This document shows positions 51,276 through 60,521 of a DNA stretch of 64,000 nt, one piece after another (positions within the stretch are counted from its first letter, which is position 1; each line of letters starts with the position of its first letter). Below the pieces are notes generated by a model, which saw only the letters and a program-made list of their open reading frames with translations, made no database searches and was not told the origin of the DNA. The stretch covers positions 62,001-126,000 of the forward strand of contig NZ_FZOA01000006.1 in the NCBI RefSeq assembly GCF_900187985.1, read 5' to 3'. Source of the stretch: Methylobacillus rhizosphaerae. GTDB lineage: Bacteria > Pseudomonadota > Gammaproteobacteria > Burkholderiales > Methylophilaceae. Made by a program: the position numbers and the translations under genes.

Positions 51276-53195
51276 TTAGACAGGTCGCTTGGCAAAAAAC
51301 TGCACTGGCTGTGGTTGCGGCAGTTGCAGTACGTTCTTGCGCACCTTGCCCATGACGTGCATTTCGCAGCGCTTGCAGTCGAATTTGAGGCTGATTCTGT
51401 CCTTGCCACTAATCAGGGTCATGGGTTCAGCGGTAATCGTGCCCTGCACGCCGATCACGCCCTTGGCTTCCTTCGGACACATGGCGAAGCTGTAGCGTAG
51501 GCAATGCTTGGTGATCATCACCGGCACTTCTCCCAGCTCCTCGTTCGCCTCATAGGCAGCCGCAATCGCCTGCACTCCGTGTTTCTCGTAGAATTCGTGC
51601 GCTTTTTTGTTGTAGACGTTGGAGAGATAGCTCAGCGTATCCTGCGGGTATTGCGCGGGTGGCTCGGCAGGCGTGCCAGGCACAGGACGCTCATATCCCA
51701 GCAGGCGCGTAGCCTGTAGCTGGGCCACCGCTTCGCGCCTGAGCTGGTTAACGACGGAATTGGGAATAAACCATGACGCCTTGAGATCCAGCGCGACTTC
51801 GCCAGCGGAAAATTCAGTATTGCCGAGCTTGGCAAGGTTGTCACGGATATTGGCTTGCGCTTTTTCCACCTGTTCAGCCGGCTGCTTTTCTGCGCTTGTC
51901 TGCACATAGGCCATGAAACCATCCTCATCCTGCATGCTGAGCGCGAAGCCGTCCGCAGTTTCATGCAAGGTCATCGCCACATCGATTTTGCGCTGGGCGG
52001 AATCTTTTTCCAGTAAGCGCAGGAAGGCATGATCACGGTTGCGGTAGACCTTCATGTTGCGGCGCATATCTGCAGGCATTTCGTTTGGGTAGAGGCGCTT
52101 GCCCTGCACGGTGTTGATGCGCATGCCGGTAAGCTCCTTGTGCACATCAAAGAAACAGACGCCATCGCCGTTGTGCAATTCCAGCGAAGTTTCCACCTCA
52201 AAGTAATCCGGCCCGACCTTGGTGACACGACCAATTTCCTCACCAGCGAACTTGGGTGTATCAAATGCACCGACATCCTCGCCGCGACCGTGCAGGAAAT
52301 ATTCGGTAGTGCTGCGGTTAAAGGTTTTTTCCGGCTGCGGCACAAAGCTAAAGATTGCCCGCCCCGAAGAAGCGCGGCGGTAATGTGGGTTATCCTCAAT
52401 GATTTCATCCAGCAACTGGCGGTAATAGGCCGTGGCATTCTTGACGTAGGCAATGTCCTTGTAGCGTCCCTCGATCTTGAAAGCACTCACGCCTGCATCT
52501 GCCAGCGCGCGCAAGTTGGCGCTCTGGTCGTTGTCTTTCATCGAGAGTAAGTGCTTATCCTTGGCGAGGATGCGGCCCTGGCTGTCTTCCAGCGTATAGG
52601 GCAAGCGGCACTCCTGCGAACATTCGCCGCGGTTGGCGCTGCGCCCAGTGTGGGCATGGCTGATGTAGCACTGGCCGCTGAACGCCACACACAATGCGCC
52701 GTGAATGAAGAATTCCAGGTTGCACTGGGTCGCATCGGCCACTTTGCGGATGGTGTTGAGGTCCATTTCACGCGCAAGCACAATCTGAGTGAAACCAACC
52801 TGGTCGAGGAATACGGCTTTTTCCACAGTACGGATATCGGTCTGCGTGCTCGCATGCAACTGGATCGGCGGAATATCCATTTGCAGCAAACCCATGTCCT
52901 GCACGATCAGCGCATCCACGCCCGCGTCGTATAACTGCCAGGCGGTTTGCCGCGCGGCTTCCAGTTCGTTGTCGTGAAAGATAGTGTTGAACGCAACAAA
53001 TACCTCGGCATGGTAGCGATGTGCATGCGCCACCAGCCGCGCAATATCCTGCACCGAGTTTTCCGCCTTGGCGCGCGCGCCGAATGCCGGGCCACCAATA
53101 TAGACAGCGTCGGCACCATGATTGATCGCAGCAATGCCGTAATCGGCATTCCTGGCTGGCGCAAGCAATTCAAGATGGCGGCGGCTTTGAGTCAT
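51276..53195 (-). CDS. rlhA: 23S rRNA 5-hydroxycytidine C2501 synthase (U32 peptidase-like, RlhA)
   Basis: 639 residues. The U32 domain matches E. coli RlhA well: LELLAPARNADYGIAAINHG, GADAVYIGGPAFGARA, LHASTQTDIRTVEKA, EFFIHGALCVAFSGQCYISH, RSANRGECSQECRLPY, LSMKDNDQSANL and FKIEGRYKD. A C-terminal DUF3656 part ends with KHCLRYSFAMCPKEAKG and LKFDCKRCEMHV. The Cys residues probably hold an Fe-S cluster. It hydroxylates C2501 of 23S rRNA with prephenate-linked chemistry. The ATG at 53195 gives the family start; the frame is open to 53267. Confidence 0.9.
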   Translation of the reverse strand: MTQSRRHLELLAPARNADYGIAAINHGADAVYIGGPAFGARAKAENSVQDIARLVAHAHRYHAEVFVAFNTIFHDNELEAARQTAWQLYDAGVDALIVQDMGLLQMDIPPIQLHASTQTDIRTVEKAVFLDQVGFTQIVLAREMDLNTIRKVADATQCNLEFFIHGALCVAFSGQCYISHAHTGRSANRGECSQECRLPYTLEDSQGRILAKDKHLLSMKDNDQSANLRALADAGVSAFKIEGRYKDIAYVKNATAYYRQLLDEIIEDNPHYRRASSGRAIFSFVPQPEKTFNRSTTEYFLHGRGEDVGAFDTPKFAGEEIGRVTKVGPDYFEVETSLELHNGDGVCFFDVHKELTGMRINTVQGKRLYPNEMPADMRRNMKVYRNRDHAFLRLLEKDSAQRKIDVAMTLHETADGFALSMQDEDGFMAYVQTSAEKQPAEQVEKAQANIRDNLAKLGNTEFSAGEVALDLKASWFIPNSVVNQLRREAVAQLQATRLLGYERPVPGTPAEPPAQYPQDTLSYLSNVYNKKAHEFYEKHGVQAIAAAYEANEELGEVPVMITKHCLRYSFAMCPKEAKGVIGVQGTITAEPMTLISGKDRISLKFDCKRCEMHVMGKVRKNVLQLPQPQPVQFFAKRPV

Positions 53196-53354
53196 ATCAC
53201 TGTGCTGACGGCGAGATTGGGAACCGTCATTCCATTCAAAAACAAAAGGATGCGCAATATACCACAATCACGCAAGGGTTAGATGCAGTGCCTTGCTCAA
53301 CAGAGCCATTCGGCTTGCGGTATCATGCCTGTATTACCTTAAGGAATATCCACC

Positions 53355-53561
53355 ATGCGTGCCAATGTTATCCGCAATATCTGTTTTACCATCTGTCTCC
53401 TGTGCATCCTTGCCAGCCTGGCGCTGGGCATTGCCATGATCTGGGACTGGATTCAGGACTCGGCCTTCATTCACAAGAGCTTCATGACCCTGGGCGTGCT
53501 GTTTGTCGCTTCATTGCTTACCCTGTCCGTCGCCAAGAAACTGGGCGTGGGCAACGACTAG
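53355..53561 (+). CDS. Small two-helix membrane protein
   Basis: 68 residues: helices NICFTICLLCILASLALGIAM and FMTLGVLFVASLLTLSVAKKL. AAGGA lies about 10 bases upstream. Function unknown; the family of two-helix small proteins is widespread in this group. It is divergent from rlhA and convergent with the next gene. Confidence 0.6.
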   Translation: MRANVIRNICFTICLLCILASLALGIAMIWDWIQDSAFIHKSFMTLGVLFVASLLTLSVAKKLGVGND

Positions 53562-53570
53562 CACTCTTCC

Positions 53571-54797
53571 CTACCCCAGGGACACCCCGGCCTGCACACC
53601 TTCATCGCGCCCTGCCGCTTCGGTGAGCACTGCCACGTTATCCTTGGTGAAGAATCCCTGAAAATCACCGAAACGCTGTACATATTCCACAATCAGGGAA
53701 GAATGTTCTGAAGCATTGGAGAAAATCTGCTTCAGGCCCTCTTCGCGAGAACCGATCACATCCAACAAGAACCCCTGCCCCTGCGAGGCAATTGCGTTGA
53801 CAGCAAACTCGATATGCTCAATGCCGTCACGTGCGCCATCCCGCACCGCCACTGCAATATGGTGCAGCCTTGGCCCGTAATTGCGCACGAAGGTCTCGGT
53901 AGGCGATGGCAGCTTTTCCAGGTGATTGACGAAATATGGCGTATTGTTGGCGGTGAACACCTTGGCCGGGCTCTTGGATTCCGGCAGGCCGTGCGCACTT
54001 TTGGTGACATTGGTCGAGGAATTCTGGTCAAAGATATTGTAGGCACCCCAGAAGTAATAGCTGGACCAGGAAAGATATTCCAGAATCGCCACCTCGCGGT
54101 TCTGGCTGTAGACCCGCGTTGCAAGATGGTCGATTGGCAGCAACAGATCACCGAAATTGAGCTTTTTCTGCAATGCCTTGGCTGCCTCATAAGCCATCTG
54201 CAATCCAGGATCAACGCTACTCACCCCCAGCGCGTACACCCGCATTTCGTCTGGCTTGCGCTCTAGATAGGCCACAATATTGTGGGTATAAGGTGAAGGT
54301 TTGCTGACAGCAAGATTACCCGGCAGCTCCAGCTTGCGCACTTCATCCTGAGTGAAAAAGCGGAATTCACGCTCCTGCTGCAACTTGACCACATCATGCA
54401 GGCTGTCCACACGGATGATCTCACCCATGTAGCGGCTGTTCGGTTTGCGCGCCCCCACCGGGTAGATTTCATTGAGGCTGCGGAAAATGCCGCGCAGGTT
54501 GGGGTCTTTCACCTCCCGCACCAGCAGGTCCGGCGACTCGAGGTCAATACGCAATACATGCGTCCAGTGCGATTCGCTCTCCAGCGTCACCAGGTAATGA
54601 TATGAAGTCATGAAGCAGAGCTCGGCAACATACTTGACCGAGTGTCCCGGATCCACCGTAATCATGAGCGCATCAATCTCGTGCACCATCGCAGTCAACC
54701 CCACCGCGTCACGCTCTTCCAGCAACCTGGTCAGGTATTCCTCAAAAAATGCCGAGTTCTCCTTGTCCCCATGACGGGGAAATTGCAATGAATTCAT
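53571..54797 (-). CDS. HPPD-like VOC-superfamily protein with non-haem iron ligands
   Basis: 408 residues. The middle and C-terminal thirds fold like 4-hydroxyphenylpyruvate dioxygenase: LLLPIDHLATRVY (His224), RLHHIAVAVRDG (His312 or 313) and SSLIVEYVQRFGDFQGFF (Glu371) align with the His-His-Glu iron ligands. The N-terminal ~200 residues are unlike HPPD and look helical, with YLTRLLEERDAV and PGHSVKYVAEL. It may be a dioxygenase or an isofunctional relative of HPPD; the substrate is unknown. It stands apart from tyrosine catabolism genes in this window. It lies 170 bases before the transglutaminase end, same strand. Confidence 0.65.
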   Translation of the reverse strand: MNSLQFPRHGDKENSAFFEEYLTRLLEERDAVGLTAMVHEIDALMITVDPGHSVKYVAELCFMTSYHYLVTLESESHWTHVLRIDLESPDLLVREVKDPNLRGIFRSLNEIYPVGARKPNSRYMGEIIRVDSLHDVVKLQQEREFRFFTQDEVRKLELPGNLAVSKPSPYTHNIVAYLERKPDEMRVYALGVSSVDPGLQMAYEAAKALQKKLNFGDLLLPIDHLATRVYSQNREVAILEYLSWSSYYFWGAYNIFDQNSSTNVTKSAHGLPESKSPAKVFTANNTPYFVNHLEKLPSPTETFVRNYGPRLHHIAVAVRDGARDGIEHIEFAVNAIASQGQGFLLDVIGSREEGLKQIFSNASEHSSLIVEYVQRFGDFQGFFTKDNVAVLTEAAGRDEGVQAGVSLG

Positions 54798-54967
54798 GCG
54801 TTTTCCTTGTAATACTTGCGGCTATCTAAACCAGAAACCCCTAAACCAGCTGGACAACTCTCCCTAAGCCGAGCGATGCAGAAAAAGGGCGGGCAAGGCG
54901 CACCCACGCAGACAGTACACTCAATACAGCAAGTGGATGCAACGCCGCTAGCAGCGCTGTGATGACG

Positions 54968-55759
54968 TTATTGTTGGGATTGGAGTTGGCTGACACGCAC
55001 CCCCACCGTCATCGTCTCCAACCCACCACCAACACGCATACCACTGACAGGGCAAGCATCGCGGTAATCCAAGCCTGTTGCCAAGCGTACATGCACACCA
55101 TTAGTCCGACAGCGATTGGATACATCAAAACTCACCCAACCAGCAGCCAGCCAGGCATCTGCCCAAGCATGGCTTTCCAACAGGGTACCATCATCTGTAA
55201 ACAGATAGCCACTGACATAACGCGCAGGTATTCCCAGGTACCGGCAGCAAGCGATGAAAATATGGGCATGATCCTGGCAAACGCCATGACCGCTGCGGAA
55301 TGCTTCAGCCGCGGTAGTGTCCACCACTGTCGCACCCCGGTTGTAAGGCACGCGCTCCACAATTGCATGCATCATGTCATCGAGCACCCGCTCATTCATC
55401 AGCCCAGTGCGGAATTGTTCTGCAAATTTACGCAGCGTCACATCCATCTCTGTCAATGCAGTCGCGCGCAGATAGACTTCCCGCGGCAGGGGATCGTGCG
55501 CTGGCGGTATATCCAGGCCGGTTTCCACTTCACCTGTCGCCAGGATATTGATTTCCTCGTGCGGTGTGTCGAGTACCAGCAAGTGCGCCGCATTGCCATG
55601 TGCGTCATCGTGCTGTTGCAAATGCCCGTTGACCCGGATTTCCCAGCGCCTCACTCTCTGCCCAAACCCGTCCCGCGGCGTCAGGCGCAATTGCTGGATC
55701 GTATAATTGACAATATCGGTATAAAGATAATGCGTACGGTGATTGATCATGAGTTGCAT
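54968..55759 (-). CDS. Transglutaminase-like protein with N-terminal beta domain
   Basis: 263 residues. N-terminal beta sandwich (LMINHRTHYLYTDIVNYTIQ, QQLRLTPRDG) followed by a transglutaminase-like core with catalytic Cys (RSGHGVCQDHAHIFIACCR), His (LLESHAWADAWL) and Asp (WVSFDVSN). This type is found next to alpha-E and ATP-grasp genes and probably works as a peptidase or amide-bond enzyme. GGAG lies 7 bases before the ATG at 55759; the frame also opens at 55765. Last gene of the three-gene operon. Confidence 0.88.
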   Translation of the reverse strand: MQLMINHRTHYLYTDIVNYTIQQLRLTPRDGFGQRVRRWEIRVNGHLQQHDDAHGNAAHLLVLDTPHEEINILATGEVETGLDIPPAHDPLPREVYLRATALTEMDVTLRKFAEQFRTGLMNERVLDDMMHAIVERVPYNRGATVVDTTAAEAFRSGHGVCQDHAHIFIACCRYLGIPARYVSGYLFTDDGTLLESHAWADAWLAAGWVSFDVSNRCRTNGVHVRLATGLDYRDACPVSGMRVGGGLETMTVGVRVSQLQSQQ

Positions 55760-55786
55760 GGTCATACTCCATTCATTAGCGACAAG

Positions 55787-56737
55787 CTAGGTATTGATTG
55801 GCGCATTGAGGAAAGTGCGCTGGATTTCGACACCGAGATTGTTGTTGGAAATAATGAAATCAGTGAGGAACTCGTGTAATCCTTTCTGGAAAATATCGTT
55901 CATGCGCCCATAACGCAGGCGCGCATGCATCTCACCTGCCAGGCGCCGGCATTCGTTGCTATGACGTCCGCTCAATTGTTCCAGGATAGGTGTGATCTCG
56001 GAAAAACAGGCATGCAGGGAACGTGGCATGTCCTCGCGCAATACCAGAAGCTCGGCTACACGCCAGGGCTCGATTGCATCATTGAACACCTTCTGGTATG
56101 CATGGAACGCAGAAACAGCACGCAGGATGGCACTCCATTCGTAATAGTCCACGGCACCGCCCACCTCTTCATTCCCAGGCAGCAGTAAGTGATATTTGAC
56201 GTCCAGCAAGCGGGCAGTATTGTCAGCACGCTCAATGAAAGTACCCAACCTGAGAAAACGGAAAGCATCATCGCGCAACATGGTGCCAAAGCTCACACCA
56301 CGGAACAGATGCGAACGCGATTTCACCCAGTCACAGAACTCTCCCAGACCTTTCTGCATCAGATCCATGCCAACGAACTGGGTAAACTCCAGCCACAAGG
56401 TATTGATATTCTCCCAGGTTTCCGCAGACAGGGTCACACGTACCGCACGCGCATTCTCACGGGCGCTACGCAATACAGAATAGATACTGGATGGATTCTG
56501 GGTATCCATGGCCAGAAAGCGCACGACGCCAGCTGCCGTAATGCCACCGTAATACTGGCGGTAAGCCTCCACGCCTCCGGCAATTTGCAAGGCAGGCTCC
56601 CATAAACTTGTGGCACTCTGCAATGAGTCCGGCACCAGCGACATGTTGTAAGTCACATCCAGCACTCGTGCCATATTCTCCGCGCGTTCGATATAGCGCG
56701 CCATCCAGTACAAATGATCTGCGGTTCTGCTCAACAT
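55787..56737 (-). CDS. Alpha-E domain protein (DUF403)
   Basis: 316 residues, the alpha-helical DUF403 family: MLSRTADHLYWMARYIERAE at the start is diagnostic, then RENARAVRVTLSAETWENIN and FIERADNTARLLDVKYHLLL. It partners circularly permuted ATP-grasp proteins in putative peptide-bond synthesis or modification modules. 4 bases lie between its start and the stop of the ATP-grasp gene (upstream, starts 58163). Its biochemical role is unproven. Confidence 0.92.
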   Translation of the reverse strand: MLSRTADHLYWMARYIERAENMARVLDVTYNMSLVPDSLQSATSLWEPALQIAGGVEAYRQYYGGITAAGVVRFLAMDTQNPSSIYSVLRSARENARAVRVTLSAETWENINTLWLEFTQFVGMDLMQKGLGEFCDWVKSRSHLFRGVSFGTMLRDDAFRFLRLGTFIERADNTARLLDVKYHLLLPGNEEVGGAVDYYEWSAILRAVSAFHAYQKVFNDAIEPWRVAELLVLREDMPRSLHACFSEITPILEQLSGRHSNECRRLAGEMHARLRYGRMNDIFQKGLHEFLTDFIISNNNLGVEIQRTFLNAPINT

Positions 56738-56741
56738 GGCA

Positions 56742-58163
56742 TCAATCCTTCAAAATCCAGGTATCTTTGGTGCCTCCACCCTGAGAGGAATTCACCACCA
56801 GGGAGCCTTCCCGCAACGCAACACGGCACAATGCACCCGGCACCAGACTAACCGTCTTGCCCGAGAGTACAAATGGCCGTAGGTCGACATGGCGCGGCGC
56901 AATGCCTTTCTCCACCAGCGTGGGACATGTAGACAATGCCAGTGTCGGCTGGGCAATATAGTTGGCTGGATTGGCCAGAATACGCTGACGGAAATCCTCC
57001 AGTTCCTGCTTGCTGGCCGCAGGCCCCACCAGCATGCCATACCCTCCCGAACCCTGGACTTCCTTCACCACCAGTTCCTGCAAGTTATCCAATACATATT
57101 TGAGGTCGCCAGCCTTGCTGAGCTGGTAAGTCGGCACATTCGACAGGATGGGCTTCTCTCCGAGATAGAACCTGATCATCTCAGGCACGTAGATATAGGT
57201 ATCCTTGTCATCAGCCACACCGGTACCAACAGCATTCGCCAGCGTCACGCCACCATTGCGATAGACCGAGAGCAGGCCAGGAACCCCCAACATGCTGTCA
57301 GGCCTAAAGCTCAAGGGGTCAATGAAATCATCATCAATCCGGCGGTATATCACATCCACACGTTTGGGGCCTTCTGTCGTCCGCATATATACCGCGTTGT
57401 TACGCACGAAGAGATCCTGCCCTTCCACCAGCTCAATTCCCATCTGCTGGGCAATGAAGGCATGCTCGAAATAAGCACTGTTATAGGCACCTGGCGTGAG
57501 CAATACCACGGTAGGCTCCTGCACGCCAGCTTGTGCCACGGCACGCAGGTTATTCAGCAACACCTGCGGATAATGCTCCATCGGCGCAATGGGATAGCGA
57601 CGGAATAACTCCGGGAACAAGCGCATCATCATCTTGCGGTTTTCCAGCATGTAGGAAACGCCGGATGGCGTGCGCAGGTTGTCTTCCAGTACGTAGAAAT
57701 CCTTTTCGCCAGTACGGACCAGGTCAATCCCGGCAATATGGGCATAAATCCCTTTCGGGACGTCCACGCCGTACATTTCAGGACGGTACTGTGGATTGGC
57801 CAGTATCGTGGCAGGCACAATGCCGGCCTTGATGATTTCCCGCTCATGGTAGATATCGTGCAGGAACATGTTCAATGCCCTGACGCGCTGGATCGCACCA
57901 TCTGACAGACGCGACCATTCCCCGGCTGCCAGTATGCGCGGTACGACGTCGAAAGGAATCAGGCGCTCGGCGCCAGCATCCTCACCGTAGACATTGAACG
58001 TGATGCCCACCCGGCGGAACAACAGTTCTGCTTCCTGGCGCTTGCTTTCAAGTTGTTGATGCGGAACATCCTGCAACCAGGCCGCATATTCGGCATAGAT
58101 TGACCGGGTTGTCCCGTCAGGAAACGACATCTCGTCAAAGAATTTTTGCTTGGCATTATCCAT
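56742..58163 (-). CDS. Circularly permuted ATP-grasp protein (type 2)
   Basis: 473 residues. FDEMSFPDGTTRSIYAEYAA at the start, IAGIDLVRTGEKDFYVLEDN, LRTPSGVSYMLENRKMMMRL, then LVEGQDLFVRNNAVYMRTTE, the Mg/ATP region GLLSVYRNGGVTLANAVGTG and the end VKEVQGSGGYGMLVGP identify the DUF404/407 ATP-grasp. It likely forms a peptide or amide bond with ATP on an unknown carrier. First gene of the leftward operon ATP-grasp, alpha-E, transglutaminase. A near-perfect palindrome sits at its ribosome-binding region (58166-58187). Confidence 0.9.
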   Translation of the reverse strand: MDNAKQKFFDEMSFPDGTTRSIYAEYAAWLQDVPHQQLESKRQEAELLFRRVGITFNVYGEDAGAERLIPFDVVPRILAAGEWSRLSDGAIQRVRALNMFLHDIYHEREIIKAGIVPATILANPQYRPEMYGVDVPKGIYAHIAGIDLVRTGEKDFYVLEDNLRTPSGVSYMLENRKMMMRLFPELFRRYPIAPMEHYPQVLLNNLRAVAQAGVQEPTVVLLTPGAYNSAYFEHAFIAQQMGIELVEGQDLFVRNNAVYMRTTEGPKRVDVIYRRIDDDFIDPLSFRPDSMLGVPGLLSVYRNGGVTLANAVGTGVADDKDTYIYVPEMIRFYLGEKPILSNVPTYQLSKAGDLKYVLDNLQELVVKEVQGSGGYGMLVGPAASKQELEDFRQRILANPANYIAQPTLALSTCPTLVEKGIAPRHVDLRPFVLSGKTVSLVPGALCRVALREGSLVVNSSQGGGTKDTWILKD

Positions 58164-58165
58164 GT

Positions 58166-58187
58166 CATGACTCTTGCAAGGGTCATG
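58166..58187. promoter_or_regulatory. 22-base palindrome at the ATP-grasp gene start
   Basis: CATGAC-T-CTTG/CAAG-G-GTCATG is a symmetric site with one mismatched pair, ending three bases before the start codon. It could be an operator or a leader hairpin that hides the ribosome site. Confidence 0.4.
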
Positions 58188-58242
58188 CCAGATACAAACA
58201 TGATGTGATTCAGTGTGTTACAACAAACGCAATCAAGACACA

Positions 58243-58277
58243 CCCCTCTATCGCACACTTATGGTGCAATAGAGGGG
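58243..58277. terminator. Strong hairpin downstream of ubiB
   Basis: 14-base arms 58243-58256 and 58264-58277 with a single mismatch (CCCCTCTATCGCAC / GTGCAATAGAGGGG) between ubiB and the ATP-grasp gene. No T-run, so a terminator or attenuator role is uncertain. Confidence 0.5.
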
Positions 58278-58316
58278 CAAATAAGGGAGCCGGTGCGGCT
58301 GATTGGCAGCGCTGGA

Positions 58317-60011
58317 TTAATTTTTGCCGGAGCGCCAGATTGAGATCATCAAGATGATGCCGATGATGAACGCCAGGAAGAAGCCCAGAAAACCGAATGC
58401 TGGCAAGCCAAAAAGCTCTGGGCCACCCCGCACTGTCATGACAATGGATGAGCCTATAATCAGCGCCGCAGTGATCAGTGCCATGGTCAGGCGGTTGGTA
58501 CTGTGATCGAGCTGATGCCCGAAGTGATCCAGGCGTTTCAGATCCAGGTTAAGTTTCAAGCGGCCTCGACCTGCCTCCTTCAATACCTGTGACACATCCC
58601 CGGGCAAATCGGTAATAGCCCCGATTGTCTTGCTGACCCCACGCGCGCCCTTACGCCATAACGTACGCGGCATATAGCGATCCACAATGATTTTCTTCAC
58701 GAACGGGGTCAGGTGGCTGACAATCTGGAAATCAGGATCAAGCTGGCGCCCCAATCCCTCCAGCGTAATCAATGCCTTGAACAGCATGGTGAGGTCGGGA
58801 GGCACGGAGAGATGGTTTTCACGCATGATGGTCGTGAGATCATTGAGCAGGATGCCAAAACTGATGTGCTTGAGCGGCGCATTATCGTAGGTGGAAATAA
58901 ATTCATCCACATCTGCACCAAGTTTGTCTTCATCCACAGCCACATTACCAGCCCAGGTAATGAGGATATCCCGCAGGGTATCAATATCACGTGATACCAA
59001 TGCTGCCAGCAAATCCGCAATCTCATTACGCCGTTCGATGCTGACACGCCCAACCATGCCGCAATCAATCACCGCTATCTTGTTTTCCGGCAGGAAGAAA
59101 ATATTGCCTGGATGCGGGTCAGCATGGAAAAACCCGTCAATCAATACCATCTTCATGACGGCGTCTGCGCCACGTGCTGCCAGCAATGGCAGGTCCATAC
59201 CAGCTTCACGAGCCGCCTGCAGATCATTACCAGGAATCCCCTGAATTTTATCCATGACCAGCACACTTTCACTGGTGTAATCCCAATGGATTTTTGCAAA
59301 GCTGGTTGCATCATCATTGGTAAAATTACGCGTAAAGCGTTCGGTGTTCCGCCCCTCCAACGCCAGATCAAGCTCGCGTTTCAATGACTTTGCAAACTGA
59401 TCGACGATTTCTATAGGATTGAAACGGCGTGCGCCTTCCACCTCAGACTCAATCCAGCGGGCAATGTTATGCAAGAGACGCAGGTCGGCATCAATATTTG
59501 CCTGAATACCTGGCCTGCGGAGCTTCAGAATAACTGGTGTCCCGTCCTGCAACTTAGCCTGGTATACCTGGGCGATGGAGGCACCAGCCACTGGCTCGGT
59601 ATCAAAATCGCGAAATACCTCAAAAGGAGACTTGCCCAATGCTTCCTGCAAGCCAGGCAACATATCCTCGAAAGGTACGGGCGGCACCTGGTCCTGCAAC
59701 TTGGATAGTTCTTCTATCCAATTGGGAGGAAAAATATCCGGGCGTGTTGCCAGCACCTGCCCCATCTTGACGAAAGTAGGCCCCAGCTCCTGCAATGCCA
59801 GACGCGCGCGAACCTCGGAAGGCAATTGCATAATCTCGCGCGAGGCTTCCGAGTTGAGTGCATTACCGGCACGGCGCAACCAGCTACGCTCACCAAGGCG
59901 TTCGGCGATATCACCCCATCCGTAATGCATGAGGATACGGGCAATCGCTCGCACGCGCCTGAAATCGCGTATGACTGAAATTGTTTCACGCAGCATAGTT
60001 TTCCTGATCAA
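58317..60011 (-). CDS. ubiB: UbiB protein kinase-like ATPase of ubiquinone synthesis
   Basis: 564 residues. ABC1/ADCK family marks: the KxGQ motif in FVKMGQVLATRPDIFP, KLQDQVPPVPF, the A-rich loop GASIAQVYQAKLQDGT, HADPHPGNIFFLPENKIAVI (HxD-like) and IDCGMVGRV. Two membrane helices end it (MALITAALIIGSSIVMTV, FGFLGFFLAFIIGIIL). It supports coenzyme Q biosynthesis at the inner membrane. A small gene precedes it by 15 bases. Confidence 0.93.
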   Translation of the reverse strand: MIRKTMLRETISVIRDFRRVRAIARILMHYGWGDIAERLGERSWLRRAGNALNSEASREIMQLPSEVRARLALQELGPTFVKMGQVLATRPDIFPPNWIEELSKLQDQVPPVPFEDMLPGLQEALGKSPFEVFRDFDTEPVAGASIAQVYQAKLQDGTPVILKLRRPGIQANIDADLRLLHNIARWIESEVEGARRFNPIEIVDQFAKSLKRELDLALEGRNTERFTRNFTNDDATSFAKIHWDYTSESVLVMDKIQGIPGNDLQAAREAGMDLPLLAARGADAVMKMVLIDGFFHADPHPGNIFFLPENKIAVIDCGMVGRVSIERRNEIADLLAALVSRDIDTLRDILITWAGNVAVDEDKLGADVDEFISTYDNAPLKHISFGILLNDLTTIMRENHLSVPPDLTMLFKALITLEGLGRQLDPDFQIVSHLTPFVKKIIVDRYMPRTLWRKGARGVSKTIGAITDLPGDVSQVLKEAGRGRLKLNLDLKRLDHFGHQLDHSTNRLTMALITAALIIGSSIVMTVRGGPELFGLPAFGFLGFFLAFIIGIILMISIWRSGKN

Positions 60012-60026
60012 GCATTCAGATTTGTA

Positions 60027-60365
60027 TTATTTTTCCTGGTCCAGGCGGCTAGCTCGCTGCTCAATCCGGACGGCTACTTCCATCAATTTATGACTGGCAG
60101 CATGTGCCACTTTTGCCCCTACATGCTTTACCATCTGCTTCCCTGCCTGTTTCAAACCCGCCCTTGATCCACGAAGGCGACTGGTCAGTGCATCCGTCAC
60201 CAGACGGATCCGTTCGCGAGAGCGCAGTTTGCTATGACTGGCATATTCAGAAAGTGTTTGCTCCATTTCCTCCGGGCTGAGATGCTGCACTCGCTCTCGC
60301 CGCGTCGCAGTCTCCGTCTCGCCAGACTTGAGCTGCTGCATATACAGGTATGTGTTTGAGTTCAT
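60027..60365 (-). CDS. Hypothetical basic protein upstream of ubiB
   Basis: 112 residues, helical and basic: ATRRERVQHLSPEEMEQTLS, then RSRERIRLVTDALTSRLRGS and KQAGKQMVKHVGAKVAHAAS. No family recognised. AGGGGG about 6 bases before the ATG at 60365 supports this start over a longer frame. The 15-base gap to ubiB indicates one transcript, perhaps an accessory of quinone synthesis (speculative). Confidence 0.65.
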   Translation of the reverse strand: MNSNTYLYMQQLKSGETETATRRERVQHLSPEEMEQTLSEYASHSKLRSRERIRLVTDALTSRLRGSRAGLKQAGKQMVKHVGAKVAHAASHKLMEVAVRIEQRASRLDQEK

Positions 60366-60521
60366 GCTACCCCCTGATTTCAACACCGACTAAGCCATTC
60401 TACACCATGCTTGTGATGCCTCCACGCCCTCCCATCAAGACACCTCTCACGGCCTTATAATTGCAGGAAGAATGAAAAATAGGTTTACATAACCAAAAAT
60501 ATACTTATAAAATCCCCCTCG

